Positions 20,849 through 29,582 of a DNA stretch of 64,000 nt are shown here, one piece after another. The stretch's first letter is position 1, and every line of letters begins with the position of its first letter. Under the pieces are notes generated by a model, which saw nothing but the letters and a program-made list of their open reading frames with translations, searched no databases and was not told where the DNA came from. The position numbers and the translations under genes were made by a program. This stretch comes from Streptococcus pseudopneumoniae (GTDB lineage: Bacteria; Bacillota; Bacilli; Lactobacillales; Streptococcaceae): assembly GCF_001074565.1 (NCBI RefSeq), contig NZ_JUQX01000059.1, positions 43,323 through 107,322 on the forward strand, in the 5' to 3' direction.

Positions 20849-22597
20849 ATGAGACGACAAACTGCAAACCAGACGCTCACACGTTTGGCTAAAGACCTTG
20901 CAAGTCATCCCTTCCTCCTTTTTCTAGCCTTTCTAGGAACTATTGCCCAAGTTGGCTTATCGATCTACCTACCTATTCTGATTGGGCAGGTCATTGACCA
21001 GGTTCTAGTGGCTGATTCTACGCTAGTTTTTTGGCAGATTTTCATTCAGATGATATTGGTTGTCATAGGAAATACCCTAATTCAATGGGGCAATCCCCTC
21101 CTCTATAATCGCTTAATCTTCTCTTATACCAAAGACTTGCGAGAGCGAATTATCCATAAGCTCCATCGTTTACCGATTGCTTTTGTGGATCGGCAGGGCA
21201 GTGGGGAGATGGTCAGTCGTGTGACCACAGACATCGAACAGTTGGCAGCTGGCTTGACCATGATTTTTAATCAATTTTTCATTGGTGTCTTGATGATTTT
21301 GGTTAGTATTCTAGCCATGCTCCAAATTCATCTCCTCATGACCCTCTTGGTCTTGCTGTTGACGCCACTGTCCATGGTGATTTCACGCTTTATTGCCAAG
21401 AGATCTTATCATCTCTTTCAAAAGCAAACAGAGACAAGGGGGATTCAGACTCAGTTGATAGAAGAATCGCTTAGCCAGCAGACCATTATCCAGTCCTTTA
21501 ATGCTCAGGAAGAGTTTATCCAAAGGCTGCGTGATGCTAATGACAACTACGCAGGCTATTCTCAGTCAGCCATCTTTTATTCATCAACGGTCAATCCTTC
21601 GACTCGTTTTGTCAATGCACTCATTTACGCGCTTTTAGCTGGAGTAGGAGCTTATCGTATCATGATGGGTTCCACCTTGACCATCGGTCGTTTAGTGACT
21701 TTTTTGAACTATGTCCAACAGTACACCAAGCCCTTTAACGATATTTCTTCAGTTCTAGCTGAGTTGCAAAGTGCTCTCGCTTGTGCAGAGCGCGTCTATG
21801 CTGTCTTAGAAAGTCCTGAGGTTGCTGAAACAGGTAAGGAAATCTTGACCAGTGACCAAGTGAAGGGAGCTATTTCCTTTAAACATGTCTCTTTTGGTTA
21901 CCATCCTGAAAAGATTTTGATTAAGGATTTATCCATTGATATTCCAGCTGGTAGCAAGGTTGCTATTGTTGGTCCGACAGGTGCTGGCAAATCAACCCTC
22001 ATCAATCTCCTCATGCGTTTTTATCCCATTAACTCGGGAGATATCTTTCTAGACGGAAGATCCATTTATGATTATACCCGAGCATCATTGAGACAACAGT
22101 TTGGGATGGTGCTACAGGAAACTTGGCTCAAGCAAGGGACCATTCATGACAATATTGCCTTTGGCAATCCTGAAGCCAGTCGGGAGCAGGTGATTGCTGC
22201 TGCAAAAGCAGCCAATGCAGACTTTTTCATCCAACAGTTGCCACAGGGATACGATACCAAGTTGGAAAATGCAGGAGAATCACTATCTGTCGGTCAAGCC
22301 CAGCTCTTGACTATTGCCCGTGTCTTTCTAGCCATTCCCAAGATTCTTATCTTAGACGAGGCGACTTCCTCCATCGATACTCGGACAGAAGTGCTAGTTC
22401 AGGATGCCTTTGCCAAACTCATGAAGGGACGAACAAGTTTTATCATTGCCCACCGCTTGTCTACTATTCAGGATGCGGATCTGATTCTAGTCTTGGTGGA
22501 TGGTGACATCGTGGAGCATGGTAACCATCAGGATCTCATGGCTAGAAAGGGCAAGTATTACCAAATGCAAAAGGCTGCGGCTTTTAGCTCTGAATAA
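20849..22597 (+). CDS. ABC exporter half, permease-ATPase fusion (second subunit)
   Basis: 582 residues from ATG 20849, directly after AAGGAGG; an earlier in-frame start at 20819 would overlap the upstream gene. Six membrane helices, then a nucleotide-binding domain with GPTGAGKST near residue 375, signature LSVGQAQLLTIARV and Walker B ILILDEATSSID with the catalytic glutamate present. The preceding gene has an aspartate there, so this is the active site contributor of the heterodimer. The unusual LSVGQ in place of LSGGQ matches the pattern in many such partners. Confidence 0.9.
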   Translation: MRRQTANQTLTRLAKDLASHPFLLFLAFLGTIAQVGLSIYLPILIGQVIDQVLVADSTLVFWQIFIQMILVVIGNTLIQWGNPLLYNRLIFSYTKDLRERIIHKLHRLPIAFVDRQGSGEMVSRVTTDIEQLAAGLTMIFNQFFIGVLMILVSILAMLQIHLLMTLLVLLLTPLSMVISRFIAKRSYHLFQKQTETRGIQTQLIEESLSQQTIIQSFNAQEEFIQRLRDANDNYAGYSQSAIFYSSTVNPSTRFVNALIYALLAGVGAYRIMMGSTLTIGRLVTFLNYVQQYTKPFNDISSVLAELQSALACAERVYAVLESPEVAETGKEILTSDQVKGAISFKHVSFGYHPEKILIKDLSIDIPAGSKVAIVGPTGAGKSTLINLLMRFYPINSGDIFLDGRSIYDYTRASLRQQFGMVLQETWLKQGTIHDNIAFGNPEASREQVIAAAKAANADFFIQQLPQGYDTKLENAGESLSVGQAQLLTIARVFLAIPKILILDEATSSIDTRTEVLVQDAFAKLMKGRTSFIIAHRLSTIQDADLILVLVDGDIVEHGNHQDLMARKGKYYQMQKAAAFSSE

Positions 22598-22631
22598 GCC
22601 ATCCCTGTCCATTTAAAGTCTTAATGACACT

Positions 22632-22658
22632 AAAAGTTGCCTTCGGGTGACTTTTTTG
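22632..22658 (+). terminator. Terminator after the ABC exporter genes
   Basis: AAAGTTGCC / GGTGACTTT stem around a TTCG tetraloop, then T. A TACAAT -10 for the next gene follows at 22660-22665. Confidence 0.85.
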
Positions 22659-22702
22659 TTACAATAGCTAGAAAAAATCAAGGCCTTAGAAGGAGAAAAC
22701 CA

Positions 22703-23977
22703 ATGAAAGTCTATCAGCATGTAAATATCGTGACTTGTGACCAAGATTTCCATGTCTATCTGGATGGTATCTTGGCTGTTAAGGATTCTCAAATCATCTA
22801 TGTCGGTCAAGAGAAGCAAGAGATTTTAGATCAAACTGAGCAGATTATAGACTATCAAGGGGCTTGGATCATGCCTGGATTGGTCAATTGCCATACCCAT
22901 TCTGCTATGACAGGCTTACGCGGAATCCGAGATGATAGCAATCTCCACGAATGGCTTAATGACTATATCTGGCCAGCAGAAGCAGACTTCACTCCCGACA
23001 TGACTACCAAGGCGGTCAAAGAAGCTCTGACGGAGATGCTCCAGTCAGGAACAACAAGCTTCAACGATATGTATAATCCCAATGGTGTGGATATCCAGCA
23101 AATTTATCAGGCAGTCAAGGCTTCCAAGATGCGTTGTTATTTCTCACCGACCCTCTTTTCTTCAGAGACAGAAACAACTGCTGAGACTATAAGTAGAACA
23201 CGTGCCATTATAGATGAAATTTTAGGATATGAAAATCCAAATTTCAAGGTCATGGTAGCCCCTCATTCTCCTTACAGCTGTAGTAGAGACCTGCTGGAAG
23301 CGAGCTTAGATATGGCAAAAGAGCTGGACATTCCTATCCATATCCATGTGGCGGAGACTCAGGAGGAATCAGGAATTATCCTCAAACGCTATGGCAAACG
23401 CCCCCTTGCCTTTCTCGAAGAACTGGGTTACTTAGATCATACTTCCGTCTTTGCTCATGGGGTCGAATTAAACGAGCGAGAAATTGAGAGCTTGGCATCC
23501 TCTCAAGTGGCTATTGCCCACAACCCTATCAGTAACCTCAAACTAGCCTCAGGAATTGCTCCAATCATCCAACTTCAAAAAGCTGGAGTGGCAGTAGGTA
23601 TTGCGACAGATTCGGTTGCTTCCAATAACAATCTTGATATGTTTGAGGAAGGTCGTACCGCAGCTCTCTTACAGAAAATGAAGAGTGGAGATGCCAGCCA
23701 GTTTCCAATTGAAACAGCCCTCAAAGCTCTAACGATAGAAGGTGCTAAGGTTCTTGGAATGGAAAACTTGATTGGAAGTCTTGAAGTTGGCAAGCAAGCG
23801 GATTTTCTGGCCGTTCAACCACAAGGGAAAATCCATCTCCAACCTCAGGAAAATATGCTCTCTCACCTCGTTTATGCAGTCAAATCCAGTGATGTTGATG
23901 ATGTCTACATTGCTGGAGAACAGGTTGTCAAGCAAGGACAAGTTTTGACAGTAGAGCTTGAAACAGAATTTCTATAA
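22703..23977 (+). CDS. mtaD: Amidohydrolase, MTA/SAH deaminase type
   Basis: 424 residues from ATG 22703 with an AAGGAG site; an upstream in-frame start at 22637 lies inside the terminator region. The metal-binding NCHTHSAMTGLRG (about residue 63-75), HIHVAET and the later ATDSVASNNNLDM place it in the metal-dependent amidohydrolase family of 5-methylthioadenosine / S-adenosylhomocysteine deaminases (also near SsnA and guanine deaminase types). Substrate assignment is by family only. It is transcribed alone. Confidence 0.8.
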   Translation: MKVYQHVNIVTCDQDFHVYLDGILAVKDSQIIYVGQEKQEILDQTEQIIDYQGAWIMPGLVNCHTHSAMTGLRGIRDDSNLHEWLNDYIWPAEADFTPDMTTKAVKEALTEMLQSGTTSFNDMYNPNGVDIQQIYQAVKASKMRCYFSPTLFSSETETTAETISRTRAIIDEILGYENPNFKVMVAPHSPYSCSRDLLEASLDMAKELDIPIHIHVAETQEESGIILKRYGKRPLAFLEELGYLDHTSVFAHGVELNEREIESLASSQVAIAHNPISNLKLASGIAPIIQLQKAGVAVGIATDSVASNNNLDMFEEGRTAALLQKMKSGDASQFPIETALKALTIEGAKVLGMENLIGSLEVGKQADFLAVQPQGKIHLQPQENMLSHLVYAVKSSDVDDVYIAGEQVVKQGQVLTVELETEFL

Positions 23978-24006
23978 AAAAATCAAAAAAAAAGTCTGCA
24001 AAAATC

Positions 24007-24035
24007 TTGCATTCTTTTTTTGTCTATGCTATACT
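24007..24035 (+). promoter_or_regulatory. rplJL promoter
   Basis: TTGCAT (24007-24012), 17 bases, TATACT (24030-24035), with an upstream TG one base before the -10. Confidence 0.85.
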
Positions 24036-24041
24036 TATATA

Positions 24042-24200
24042 CGGTTTGAAAAAACTGCCTAAGACAGTAGGGGAGCTCGACTCATAAGTATCCTACCGAG
24101 GACAAAACGTATCATGTAAAAAGAAGCGTATTGTACTTTCGTGTCTAGGTTTGGGCGCGTTTTTCTTTTGGAGAAATTCCCCAAGCAAAATAATTACGGA
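24042..24200 (+). ncRNA. Ribosomal L10 leader
   Basis: The roughly 150-base untranslated leader upstream of rplJ has the position and features of the L10 leader, including AAACTGCCTAAGACAGT, GGAGCTCGACTCATAAG and the conserved-looking CCTACCGAGGACAAAAC segment. L10-L12 binds it to repress its own operon. The secondary structure was judged by eye, not folded. Confidence 0.75.
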
Positions 24201-24213
24201 GGTGAACACACTA

Positions 24214-24714
24214 ATGAGTGAAGCAATTATTGCTAAAAAAGCGGAACTAGTTGACGTAGTAGCTGAAAAAATGAAAGCTGCTGCATCTATCGTCGTTGTA
24301 GACGCTCGTGGTTTGACAGTTGAGCAAGATACAGTTCTTCGTCGTGAGCTTCGTGGAAGCGAAGTTGAGTATAAAGTCATTAAAAACTCAATCTTGCGTC
24401 GTGCAGCTGAAAAAGCTGGTCTTGAAGATCTTGCATCTGTATTTGTTGGACCATCTGCTGTAGCATTTTCTAACGAAGATGTTATCGCGCCAGCGAAAAT
24501 CTTGAACGATTTTGCTAAAAACGCTGAAGCACTTGAAATCAAAGGTGGTGCAATCGAAGGCGCTGTCGCATCTAAAGAAGAAATCGTTGCTCTTGCAACT
24601 CTTCCAAACCGCGAAGGACTTCTTTCTATGCTCCTTTCTGTACTTCAAGCGCCAGTGCGCAACGTTGCTCTTGCAGTCAAAGCGGTTGCAGACAACAAAG
24701 AAGACGCAGCTTAA
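24214..24714 (+). CDS. rplJ: 50S ribosomal protein L10
   Basis: 166 residues, the usual length. The stalk base protein that holds L7/L12 dimers; residues such as [15 protein letters not shown] and [19 protein letters not shown] are characteristic, and the C-terminus is the helix that binds L12. The GGAGG before the ATG is strong. It is followed by a short hairpin at about 24720-24732 (CTACG / CGTAG) between rplJ and rplL that may adjust L12 stoichiometry. Confidence 0.98.
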   Translation: MSEAIIAKKAELVDVVAEKMKAAASIVVVDARGLTVEQDTVLRRELRGSEVEYKVIKNSILRRAAEKAGLEDLASVFVGPSAVAFSNEDVIAPAKILNDFAKNAEALEIKGGAIEGAVASKEEIVALATLPNREGLLSMLLSVLQAPVRNVALAVKAVADNKEDAA

Positions 24715-24789
24715 TCTTAAGCTACGCAGCGTAGCCTAGCTACGAAAAAAACTATTATAAAATTTAAAACTTATTTGGAGGAAATAACA

Positions 24790-25155
24790 ATGGCATTGAA
24801 CATTGAAAACATTATTGCTGAAATTAAAGAAGCTTCAATCCTTGAATTGAACGACCTTGTAAAAGCTATCGAAGAAGAATTTGGTGTAACTGCAGCTGCC
24901 CCTGTAGCTGTAGCTGCTGCTGGTGGTGCTGAAGAAGTTGCTAAAGATTCATTTGACGTTGAATTGACAGCTGCTGGTGACAAAAAAGTTGGCGTTATCA
25001 AAGTTGTACGTGAAATCACTGGTCTTGGACTTAAAGAAGCTAAAGAACTTGTTGATGGTGCACCAGGTGTCATCAAAGAAGGCGTTCCAACTGCAGAAGC
25101 TGAAGAAATCAAAGCTAAATTGGAAGAAGCTGGAGCTTCAGTTACTCTTAAATAA
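24790..25155 (+). CDS. rplL: 50S ribosomal protein L7/L12
   Basis: 121 residues from ATG 24790 (TTGGAGG upstream). The N-terminal dimerisation helix, the Ala/Gly/Val-rich hinge, and the C-terminal domain with [24 protein letters not shown] are complete. Its last 15 bases including the stop are the attachment site of the integrated element, which preserves the coding sequence. The gene ends normally, so ribosome function is not disturbed. Confidence 0.98.
   Translation: MALNIENIIAEIKEASILELNDLVKAIEEEFGVTAAAPVAVAAAGGAEEVAKDSFDVELTAAGDKKVGVIKVVREITGLGLKEAKELVDGAPGVIKEGVPTAEAEEIKAKLEEAGASVTLK
25141..25155. other. attL core of the ICE
   Basis: GTTACTCTTAAATAA, the final codons of rplL, is the reverse complement of the 15-base att core that I recall for rplL-inserted ICEs (TTATTTAAGAGTAAC). 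The matching attR lies outside the window, so this is not proven by a second copy here. Confidence 0.8.
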
Positions 25156-25254
25156 GAGGCATATACCAATTAGAATTCGGAATACTATAGTATCAGCCTT
25201 TTAGAATCGTGAACACATTTTAGAAACTGATAAATTAATTTGGTTTCCTACCAA

Positions 25255-25290
25255 AAACCCTACCAAAAATTAATTTGGCAGGGTTTTTCT
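25255..25290 (+). terminator. Terminator at the left edge of the ICE
   Basis: AAACCCTACCAAA pairs with TTTGGCAGGGTTT (one mismatch), followed by T. It lies about 100 bases inside the element and would end the rplJL transcript, whose native terminator was displaced by the insertion. Confidence 0.85.
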
Positions 25291-25356
25291 TTTTAACAAA
25301 TTTATCGTGGAGAACAATTGAATATTGTTCTCCTTTTTTTATTTTCAGGAGGGAAA

Positions 25357-25530
25357 ATGACAAAAGAATTACAATCATCACGCTATATTGTCATTTCGTT
25401 TTTAGTACGTGAAATGGGAATTGATATTGTTGAAGCCATCACTCTTATGGCTGAATTAGAAAAAAGTGGCTTGGTTCGATTGGAATCAAGTGGAGATTTA
25501 ATAATCAAAGAACTTGGAGGAGCGCTATGA
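25357..25530 (+). CDS. Small ICE protein, function unknown
   Basis: 57 residues from ATG 25357, preceded by CAGGAGGG; the longer open frame from 25318 lacks a ribosome site. Two short helices with VREMGIDIVEAITLMAELE. It overlaps the next gene by 4 bases (ATGA), so it is translated with the replication initiator. I do not recognise a domain; a small helical regulator is possible. Confidence 0.7.
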   Translation: MTKELQSSRYIVISFLVREMGIDIVEAITLMAELEKSGLVRLESSGDLIIKELGGAL

Positions 25531-26306
25531 AACGAATTACCGCAAATCAATACCAAACTTCAGAACGGTATTATAAATTACCTAAAATTCTTTTTGAGGA
25601 TGAGAAATATATGGATATGAAACTAGAAGTAAAGGTGGCTTATTCTATTTTAAAAGATCGTTTAGAATTATCTCTCAGTCGTGGTTGGATAGATGAAGAA
25701 GGCGCGGTTTATTTAGTATTTTCTAATTCTAAACTGATGAGGCTGTTAGGTTGTTCGAAGTCAAAATTACTGTCCATCAAAAAAATTCTTAAAGAATATG
25801 ACTTAATTGATGAAGTCCAACAGTCTTCGAGTGAGAAAGGAAGACTAGCTAATAAGATTTATTTAGGGGAATTATCTTCTACCCCAGTAGCTAGTTCGCA
25901 CAGGCCTAGCGTTAAAAAAAGACTAGGGCAGGTTGAAAATGAAACGGGCCCCGTCTCACATTCAGCCCCTAGTGAGACTGAAGTTAGTGAGACTAAATAT
26001 AGTGAGACTGATTCTTTATTTATTGAGGATGAGGAAGAGAGGAACTCTCAACCTATCTTGAGAAGAAAAGTAGAAAAGGTCACAAAATATGATCGAGATT
26101 ATATTTGGGGATTGGTACAGGATCAATTTAGACGAGAGGGTTTTTCCGAAACAGCCAGTGAAATTGCTATGACTGATTTTGAGAGAATCTATCAGTATGC
26201 TCTTGACAATGTTCGCTTTGTTAGAAGAGCGGAAGTTTTAGCTGAATTTGTGTTTAATGGCCTATATTCCGTTTGGAATAACCGTGTTAGAAAAGGAGGT
26301 GGTTAA
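25527..26306 (+). CDS. RepA-like replication initiator (RepA_N type)
   Basis: 259 residues. The first 115 residues have the RepA N-terminal pattern YYKLPKILFEDEKYMDMKLEVKVAYSIL, SNSKLMRLLGCSKSKLL and KGRLANKIYLG, a winged-helix DNA-binding domain of plasmid and ICE initiators. A Ser/Glu/Thr-rich linker (about 115-175) separates a short C-terminal helical domain. In ICEs such proteins are thought to support autonomous replication after excision. It is coupled to the preceding small gene by overlap. Confidence 0.8.
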   Translation: MKRITANQYQTSERYYKLPKILFEDEKYMDMKLEVKVAYSILKDRLELSLSRGWIDEEGAVYLVFSNSKLMRLLGCSKSKLLSIKKILKEYDLIDEVQQSSSEKGRLANKIYLGELSSTPVASSHRPSVKKRLGQVENETGPVSHSAPSETEVSETKYSETDSLFIEDEEERNSQPILRRKVEKVTKYDRDYIWGLVQDQFRREGFSETASEIAMTDFERIYQYALDNVRFVRRAEVLAEFVFNGLYSVWNNRVRKGGG

Positions 26307-26307
26307 A

Positions 26308-26409
26308 ATGTCGCCAATCGAGTGGATATTAGTTATGCTCATTGTCATTTCAAGTGGTGTGACTATTTGGACATTTATAGTCGGTCAGAAAGGGGTGATA
26401 AAGAAATGA
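26308..26409 (+). CDS. 33-residue membrane peptide
   Basis: ATG at 26308 right after a strong AAAAGGAGG. The peptide has one hydrophobic helix (about residues 5-25, IEWILVMLIVISSGVTIWTF) and a basic tail. Its stop overlaps the methyltransferase start as ATGA, which supports real translation and coupling. Function unknown; I do not recognise it. Confidence 0.55.
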   Translation: MSPIEWILVMLIVISSGVTIWTFIVGQKGVIKK

Positions 26410-27764
26410 AATTTATTGATTTATTTTCAGGTATCGGTGGTTTTCGACTAGGAATGGAAAGTGTCGGACACGAGTGTATTGGATTTTGTGAGATTGATAA
26501 ATTTGCTAGGAAAGCTTATAAGTCCATTTTTCAAACAGAAGGAGAAATAGAATTTCATGACATACGAGATGTTTCAGATGACGAATTTAAAAAACTTAGA
26601 GGGAAAGTCGATGTCATCTGTGGGGGATTCCCTTGTCAAGCATTTTCAATCGCAGGAAGACGATTGGGATTTGAAGATACTAGAGGAACTTTGTTCTTTG
26701 AAATTGCTCGAGCGACCAAACAAATCCAACCACGTTTTCTTTTTCTTGAAAATGTTAAAGGCCTACTCAATCACGATAAGGGACGGACGTTCACCACAAT
26801 TCTTACCACACTTGATGAGTTGGGGTTTGATGTTGAGTGGCAGGTGCTTAACAGTAAGGATTTTGGCGTTCCCCAAAACAGAGAGAGGGTGTTTATTATC
26901 GGACATTCTAGAAAGAAAGGTACCAGACTCCTATTTCCTTTCAGACGAGAAGGTCAAGCAACTAACCCTGAGACTTTGAAAGCACTAGGGAATTTAAATC
27001 CATCAAGAAGTGGAATGAGTGGTAAAGTCTATTATTCAGAAGGTCTTGCGCCAACCTTAGTTCGTGGAAAAGGAGAAGGATTTAAGGTTGCGATTCCTTG
27101 TATGACACCAGATAGATTAGACAAAAGACAAAATGGTAGACGCTTTAAGGAAAATCAAGAGCCGATGTTTACTTTAAATACTCAGGATCGTCATGGCATT
27201 GTCGTTGTTGGAGATTTACCAACTAGCTTTAAGGAGACTGGTCGCGTCTATGGAAGTGAGGGCTTATCTCCAACACTGACTACGATGCAAGGTGGAGATA
27301 AAATCCCCAAAATACTAATTCCAGAACCAATCCAATTTCTAAAAGTACGGGAAGCAACGAAAAAAGGATATGCTCAAGCAGAGATTGGGGATTCAATCAA
27401 TTTAGAAAGACCAAGTTCTCAGTATCGTCGTGGTAGAGTTGGAAAAGGTATAGCGAATACGTTAACAACTAGTGGGCAAATGGGAGTAGTAGTGGCTAGC
27501 TATGAAGGAGAAGATAAACAAGTTTACCAAGTAGCTGGTGTCTTAATTGATGGGCAATTTTACCGTTTGAGGATACGACGAATCACTCCTAAAGAGTGTT
27601 TTAGACTGCAGGGCTTTCCTGATTGGGCTTTTGAAGCTGCTAGAAAAGTCTCTAGTAATAGTCAGCTCTATAAACAAGCTGGTAATAGTGTAACCGTTCC
27701 TGTGATTGCCGCAATAGCAAAAAAATTAAAAGAAATAGAGGAAAAAGATGAAAGCATTAAATAA
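26406..27764 (+). CDS. DNA cytosine-5 methyltransferase
   Basis: 452 residues from ATG 26406. C5-methyltransferase motifs appear in order: motif I IDLFSGIGGFRLG (residues 4-16), motif IV GGFPCQAFS with catalytic Cys77, motif VI FLENV, motif VIII QNRERVFIIG, then a long target-recognition region (about 200-390) and motif X QAGNSVTVPVI. No restriction endonuclease gene is next to it, so it is probably an orphan enzyme that protects the ICE in new hosts. The recognition sequence cannot be read. It overlaps its neighbours on both sides. Confidence 0.93.
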   Translation: MKFIDLFSGIGGFRLGMESVGHECIGFCEIDKFARKAYKSIFQTEGEIEFHDIRDVSDDEFKKLRGKVDVICGGFPCQAFSIAGRRLGFEDTRGTLFFEIARATKQIQPRFLFLENVKGLLNHDKGRTFTTILTTLDELGFDVEWQVLNSKDFGVPQNRERVFIIGHSRKKGTRLLFPFRREGQATNPETLKALGNLNPSRSGMSGKVYYSEGLAPTLVRGKGEGFKVAIPCMTPDRLDKRQNGRRFKENQEPMFTLNTQDRHGIVVVGDLPTSFKETGRVYGSEGLSPTLTTMQGGDKIPKILIPEPIQFLKVREATKKGYAQAEIGDSINLERPSSQYRRGRVGKGIANTLTTSGQMGVVVASYEGEDKQVYQVAGVLIDGQFYRLRIRRITPKECFRLQGFPDWAFEAARKVSSNSQLYKQAGNSVTVPVIAAIAKKLKEIEEKDESIK

Positions 27765-28197
27765 AGAATCAATACTAGGTTGTGATGAATTAGAAACAGA
27801 ATTACATGACGCAGAAATCAAACAGCTGGATGAACAAATATTTTTGATGCCCAATTATCCATGTGAGTTTGAGGTGACATTTTTAGATGATTACCATAAA
27901 AAACACAACTACCCCCTATTTTACGAATCCTATCTTCAAAACATTATGGAATTCCTTGAAAGTCAGGATATAAAGAACGGAGCTGATGCCTTTGTAGATG
28001 ATCATCAGAATCTTGTTTTTGTTTTATATGGACAAGGCTATCGAGCCGAGGGAAAAGAGGGAATACTTACAACCCAAGTAACTGTAAAAGCTTATGATGA
28101 AGACAAGAAACCGATTAACTTCGCAAATTTATTAGATTCCTTAATCGTCTCAGAATATCAAATGGAACCGAATCTTTGGGAGGTCTCCCATGATTGA
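27748..28197 (+). CDS. ICE protein of unknown function
   Basis: 149 residues, acidic, mixed helix and strand; overlaps the methyltransferase by 17 bases and the next gene by 8. GAGGAAAAAG precedes the ATG. No domain that I recognise. Conserved place in the accessory operon after the methyltransferase suggests that it belongs to the ICE early operon rather than cargo. Confidence 0.65.
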   Translation: MKALNKESILGCDELETELHDAEIKQLDEQIFLMPNYPCEFEVTFLDDYHKKHNYPLFYESYLQNIMEFLESQDIKNGADAFVDDHQNLVFVLYGQGYRAEGKEGILTTQVTVKAYDEDKKPINFANLLDSLIVSEYQMEPNLWEVSHD

Positions 28198-28570
28198 TCT
28201 CTATCTAAGTAAAAATAGCCAAAGAAATCAACTTCTTTTAGACTTCTTCCAAAACTATGGCATCGAGGTATCTTGTCATTCAGTTTCTGAAATGACAAAG
28301 GACAAATTAATTGAGATGATGAGCTATTCTTCAGATTGTTTCGAGTTTTTATCTCCAAATTTATTACGTTTTAAGAATCGAGATAACCTAAAATTAACAG
28401 ATTTCATCGAAATGATATTAAAAAATCCTGAACTAACCATCAGACTTCCTCTTGCGGTTTCAAATAAGCGGGTTTATCCAAATCTGAATTTGGAAGAGGC
28501 TAGAGCTTTATTGCCAAGAGATACGAAACAATTGATTTACATGGCACAAACACATTATTTATCTAACTAA
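28190..28570 (+). CDS. Spx/ArsC-family protein lacking the CXXC
   Basis: 126 residues. The pattern matches Spx in length and in several places: the N-terminal IDLYLS strand, the middle EMMSYSSD segment, and near the C-terminus IEMILKNPELTIRLPLAVSN, KR and the ARALLPRD block. The place of the Spx CXXC (LxxSPSCTSC-type) is SKNSQRN here, so both redox cysteines are Ser/Asn. Spx binds RNA polymerase alpha and redirects transcription; a redox-blind version may act constitutively or not at all. Assignment is by eye. Confidence 0.7.
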   Translation: MIDLYLSKNSQRNQLLLDFFQNYGIEVSCHSVSEMTKDKLIEMMSYSSDCFEFLSPNLLRFKNRDNLKLTDFIEMILKNPELTIRLPLAVSNKRVYPNLNLEEARALLPRDTKQLIYMAQTHYLSN

Positions 28571-28582
28571 AGGAGAAGCAAT

Positions 28583-28816
28583 ATGGCTGAACGATTTTGG
28601 GAGAACTTGTCCATTATTTTGGCTGAAAGAAATATCAGCTGGATTGAGTTAACCAGAAAAATGTTTGCGGGAGAGTTTCACTATCCAAGTGAATTGAATC
28701 GCTTGTATCAAAAGATTCGTCACTACAAGATGGAACAACGAATGCCTCAAAGTCCATGGGTAGAAAGGATTGTGCAGGTATTAGATTTAGATTATGAAGA
28801 TTTATTTCGGAGGTAA
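28583..28816 (+). CDS. Small Cro-like ICE protein
   Basis: 77 residues with a likely helix-turn-helix (NISWIELTRKMF and HYPSELNRLYQKIRHYK) and a basic character. AAAGGAG precedes the ATG. Its neighbours are the Spx-like gene and the CPBP protease gene, 2 bases ahead of the latter. Probably a DNA-binding regulator; specificity unknown. Confidence 0.6.
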   Translation: MAERFWENLSIILAERNISWIELTRKMFAGEFHYPSELNRLYQKIRHYKMEQRMPQSPWVERIVQVLDLDYEDLFRR

Positions 28817-28818
28817 CT

Positions 28819-29406
28819 ATGAAAAGAATAATTCCAGTTTATATATTCCAACAAGTAAATGTCCTATTGGTATCCCTATACTTACTGAAATTGCTTTGTA
28901 TCGGTGAGTTAACTATACTACAGATTCTCTATGGTGCATCACTCATTTCTTTTTTATGGATATATGGCCAACGAAAACAAGTGGTCAAGGTCAATATGAA
29001 ATCTAGGATAAAATGGCTTGGTATTGGATTCGTTAGCCTACTAATTATAAGTCTATGTTTTAGTCTGATTCATGCTCAAGGAAGCACGAATCAAGCAAAC
29101 TTAATTGGCCTTCAACATCAAGTTCCTTGGTTTTCATTTTTATTGTTCTTAATCAATGCGAGTATGGTTGAAGAATTTCTGTATAGAGAAATTTTATGGA
29201 ACTTGGTCAGAAAATTAGATATCAGAATTGCGTTGACAAGTGTTTTGTTCGCTTTGGCTCATCATCCAGGAACCATTCTAGCTTGGTGTTTATATGTTTC
29301 ACTTGGCATGTTTTTAGGGATGGTACGCTATAAATCGGATTTATGGGGCAGTATGGGGCTACATTTGGTGTGGAACCTACTAGTTTATAGTTTGCTGCTT
29401 TTTTAG
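28819..29406 (+). CDS. CPBP (CAAX protease/Abi) family membrane protease
   Basis: 195 residues with about six hydrophobic helices. The CPBP motifs are present: EEFLYRE (EExxxR, about residue 115), then FALAHHPG and a later GLHLVWN histidine. Family members act as prenyl-type proteases or in bacteriocin self-immunity, but this copy is about 18 kb from the lantibiotic genes, so an immunity role there is not supported. It ends the early ICE operon. Confidence 0.82.
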   Translation: MKRIIPVYIFQQVNVLLVSLYLLKLLCIGELTILQILYGASLISFLWIYGQRKQVVKVNMKSRIKWLGIGFVSLLIISLCFSLIHAQGSTNQANLIGLQHQVPWFSFLLFLINASMVEEFLYREILWNLVRKLDIRIALTSVLFALAHHPGTILAWCLYVSLGMFLGMVRYKSDLWGSMGLHLVWNLLVYSLLLF

Positions 29407-29438
29407 ACCAAATTAGTTTGTTTTAGGGAAATGAAATG

Positions 29439-29467
29439 CTAACGTTATGTAACAATGTTAGTCTTTT
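29439..29467 (+). terminator. Weak terminator after the CPBP gene
   Basis: CTAAC / GTTAG stem with an inner GTTA / TAAC and a 3-base bulge, followed by TCTTTTATTT. Confidence 0.4.
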
Positions 29468-29519
29468 ATTTCAAACTCTTTGATTAATACGAATTTAGCT
29501 CGACAGAAAAATTAGAAAT

Positions 29520-29552
29520 GTGATAAAAATTTCAACTACTCTTATCTATAAT
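29520..29552 (+). promoter_or_regulatory. ICE promoter with shared upstream box (copy 1)
   Basis: GTGATA (29520-29525), 4 bases, TTTCAA (29530-29535), 11 bases, TATAAT (29547-29552). The same spaced pattern occurs at 40274 and 59514. No canonical -35 hexamer is present. It drives the conjugation operon through the structured leader that follows. Confidence 0.65.
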
Positions 29553-29582
29553 AAAGCTACTTGTTCTTTGAAAATTGAATCC

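Noticed and set aside
28819..29406. CPBP protease as immunity gene for the lantibiotic
   Set aside because: It is about 18 kb away in the early ICE operon and lacks the regulatory box of the lantibiotic promoters.
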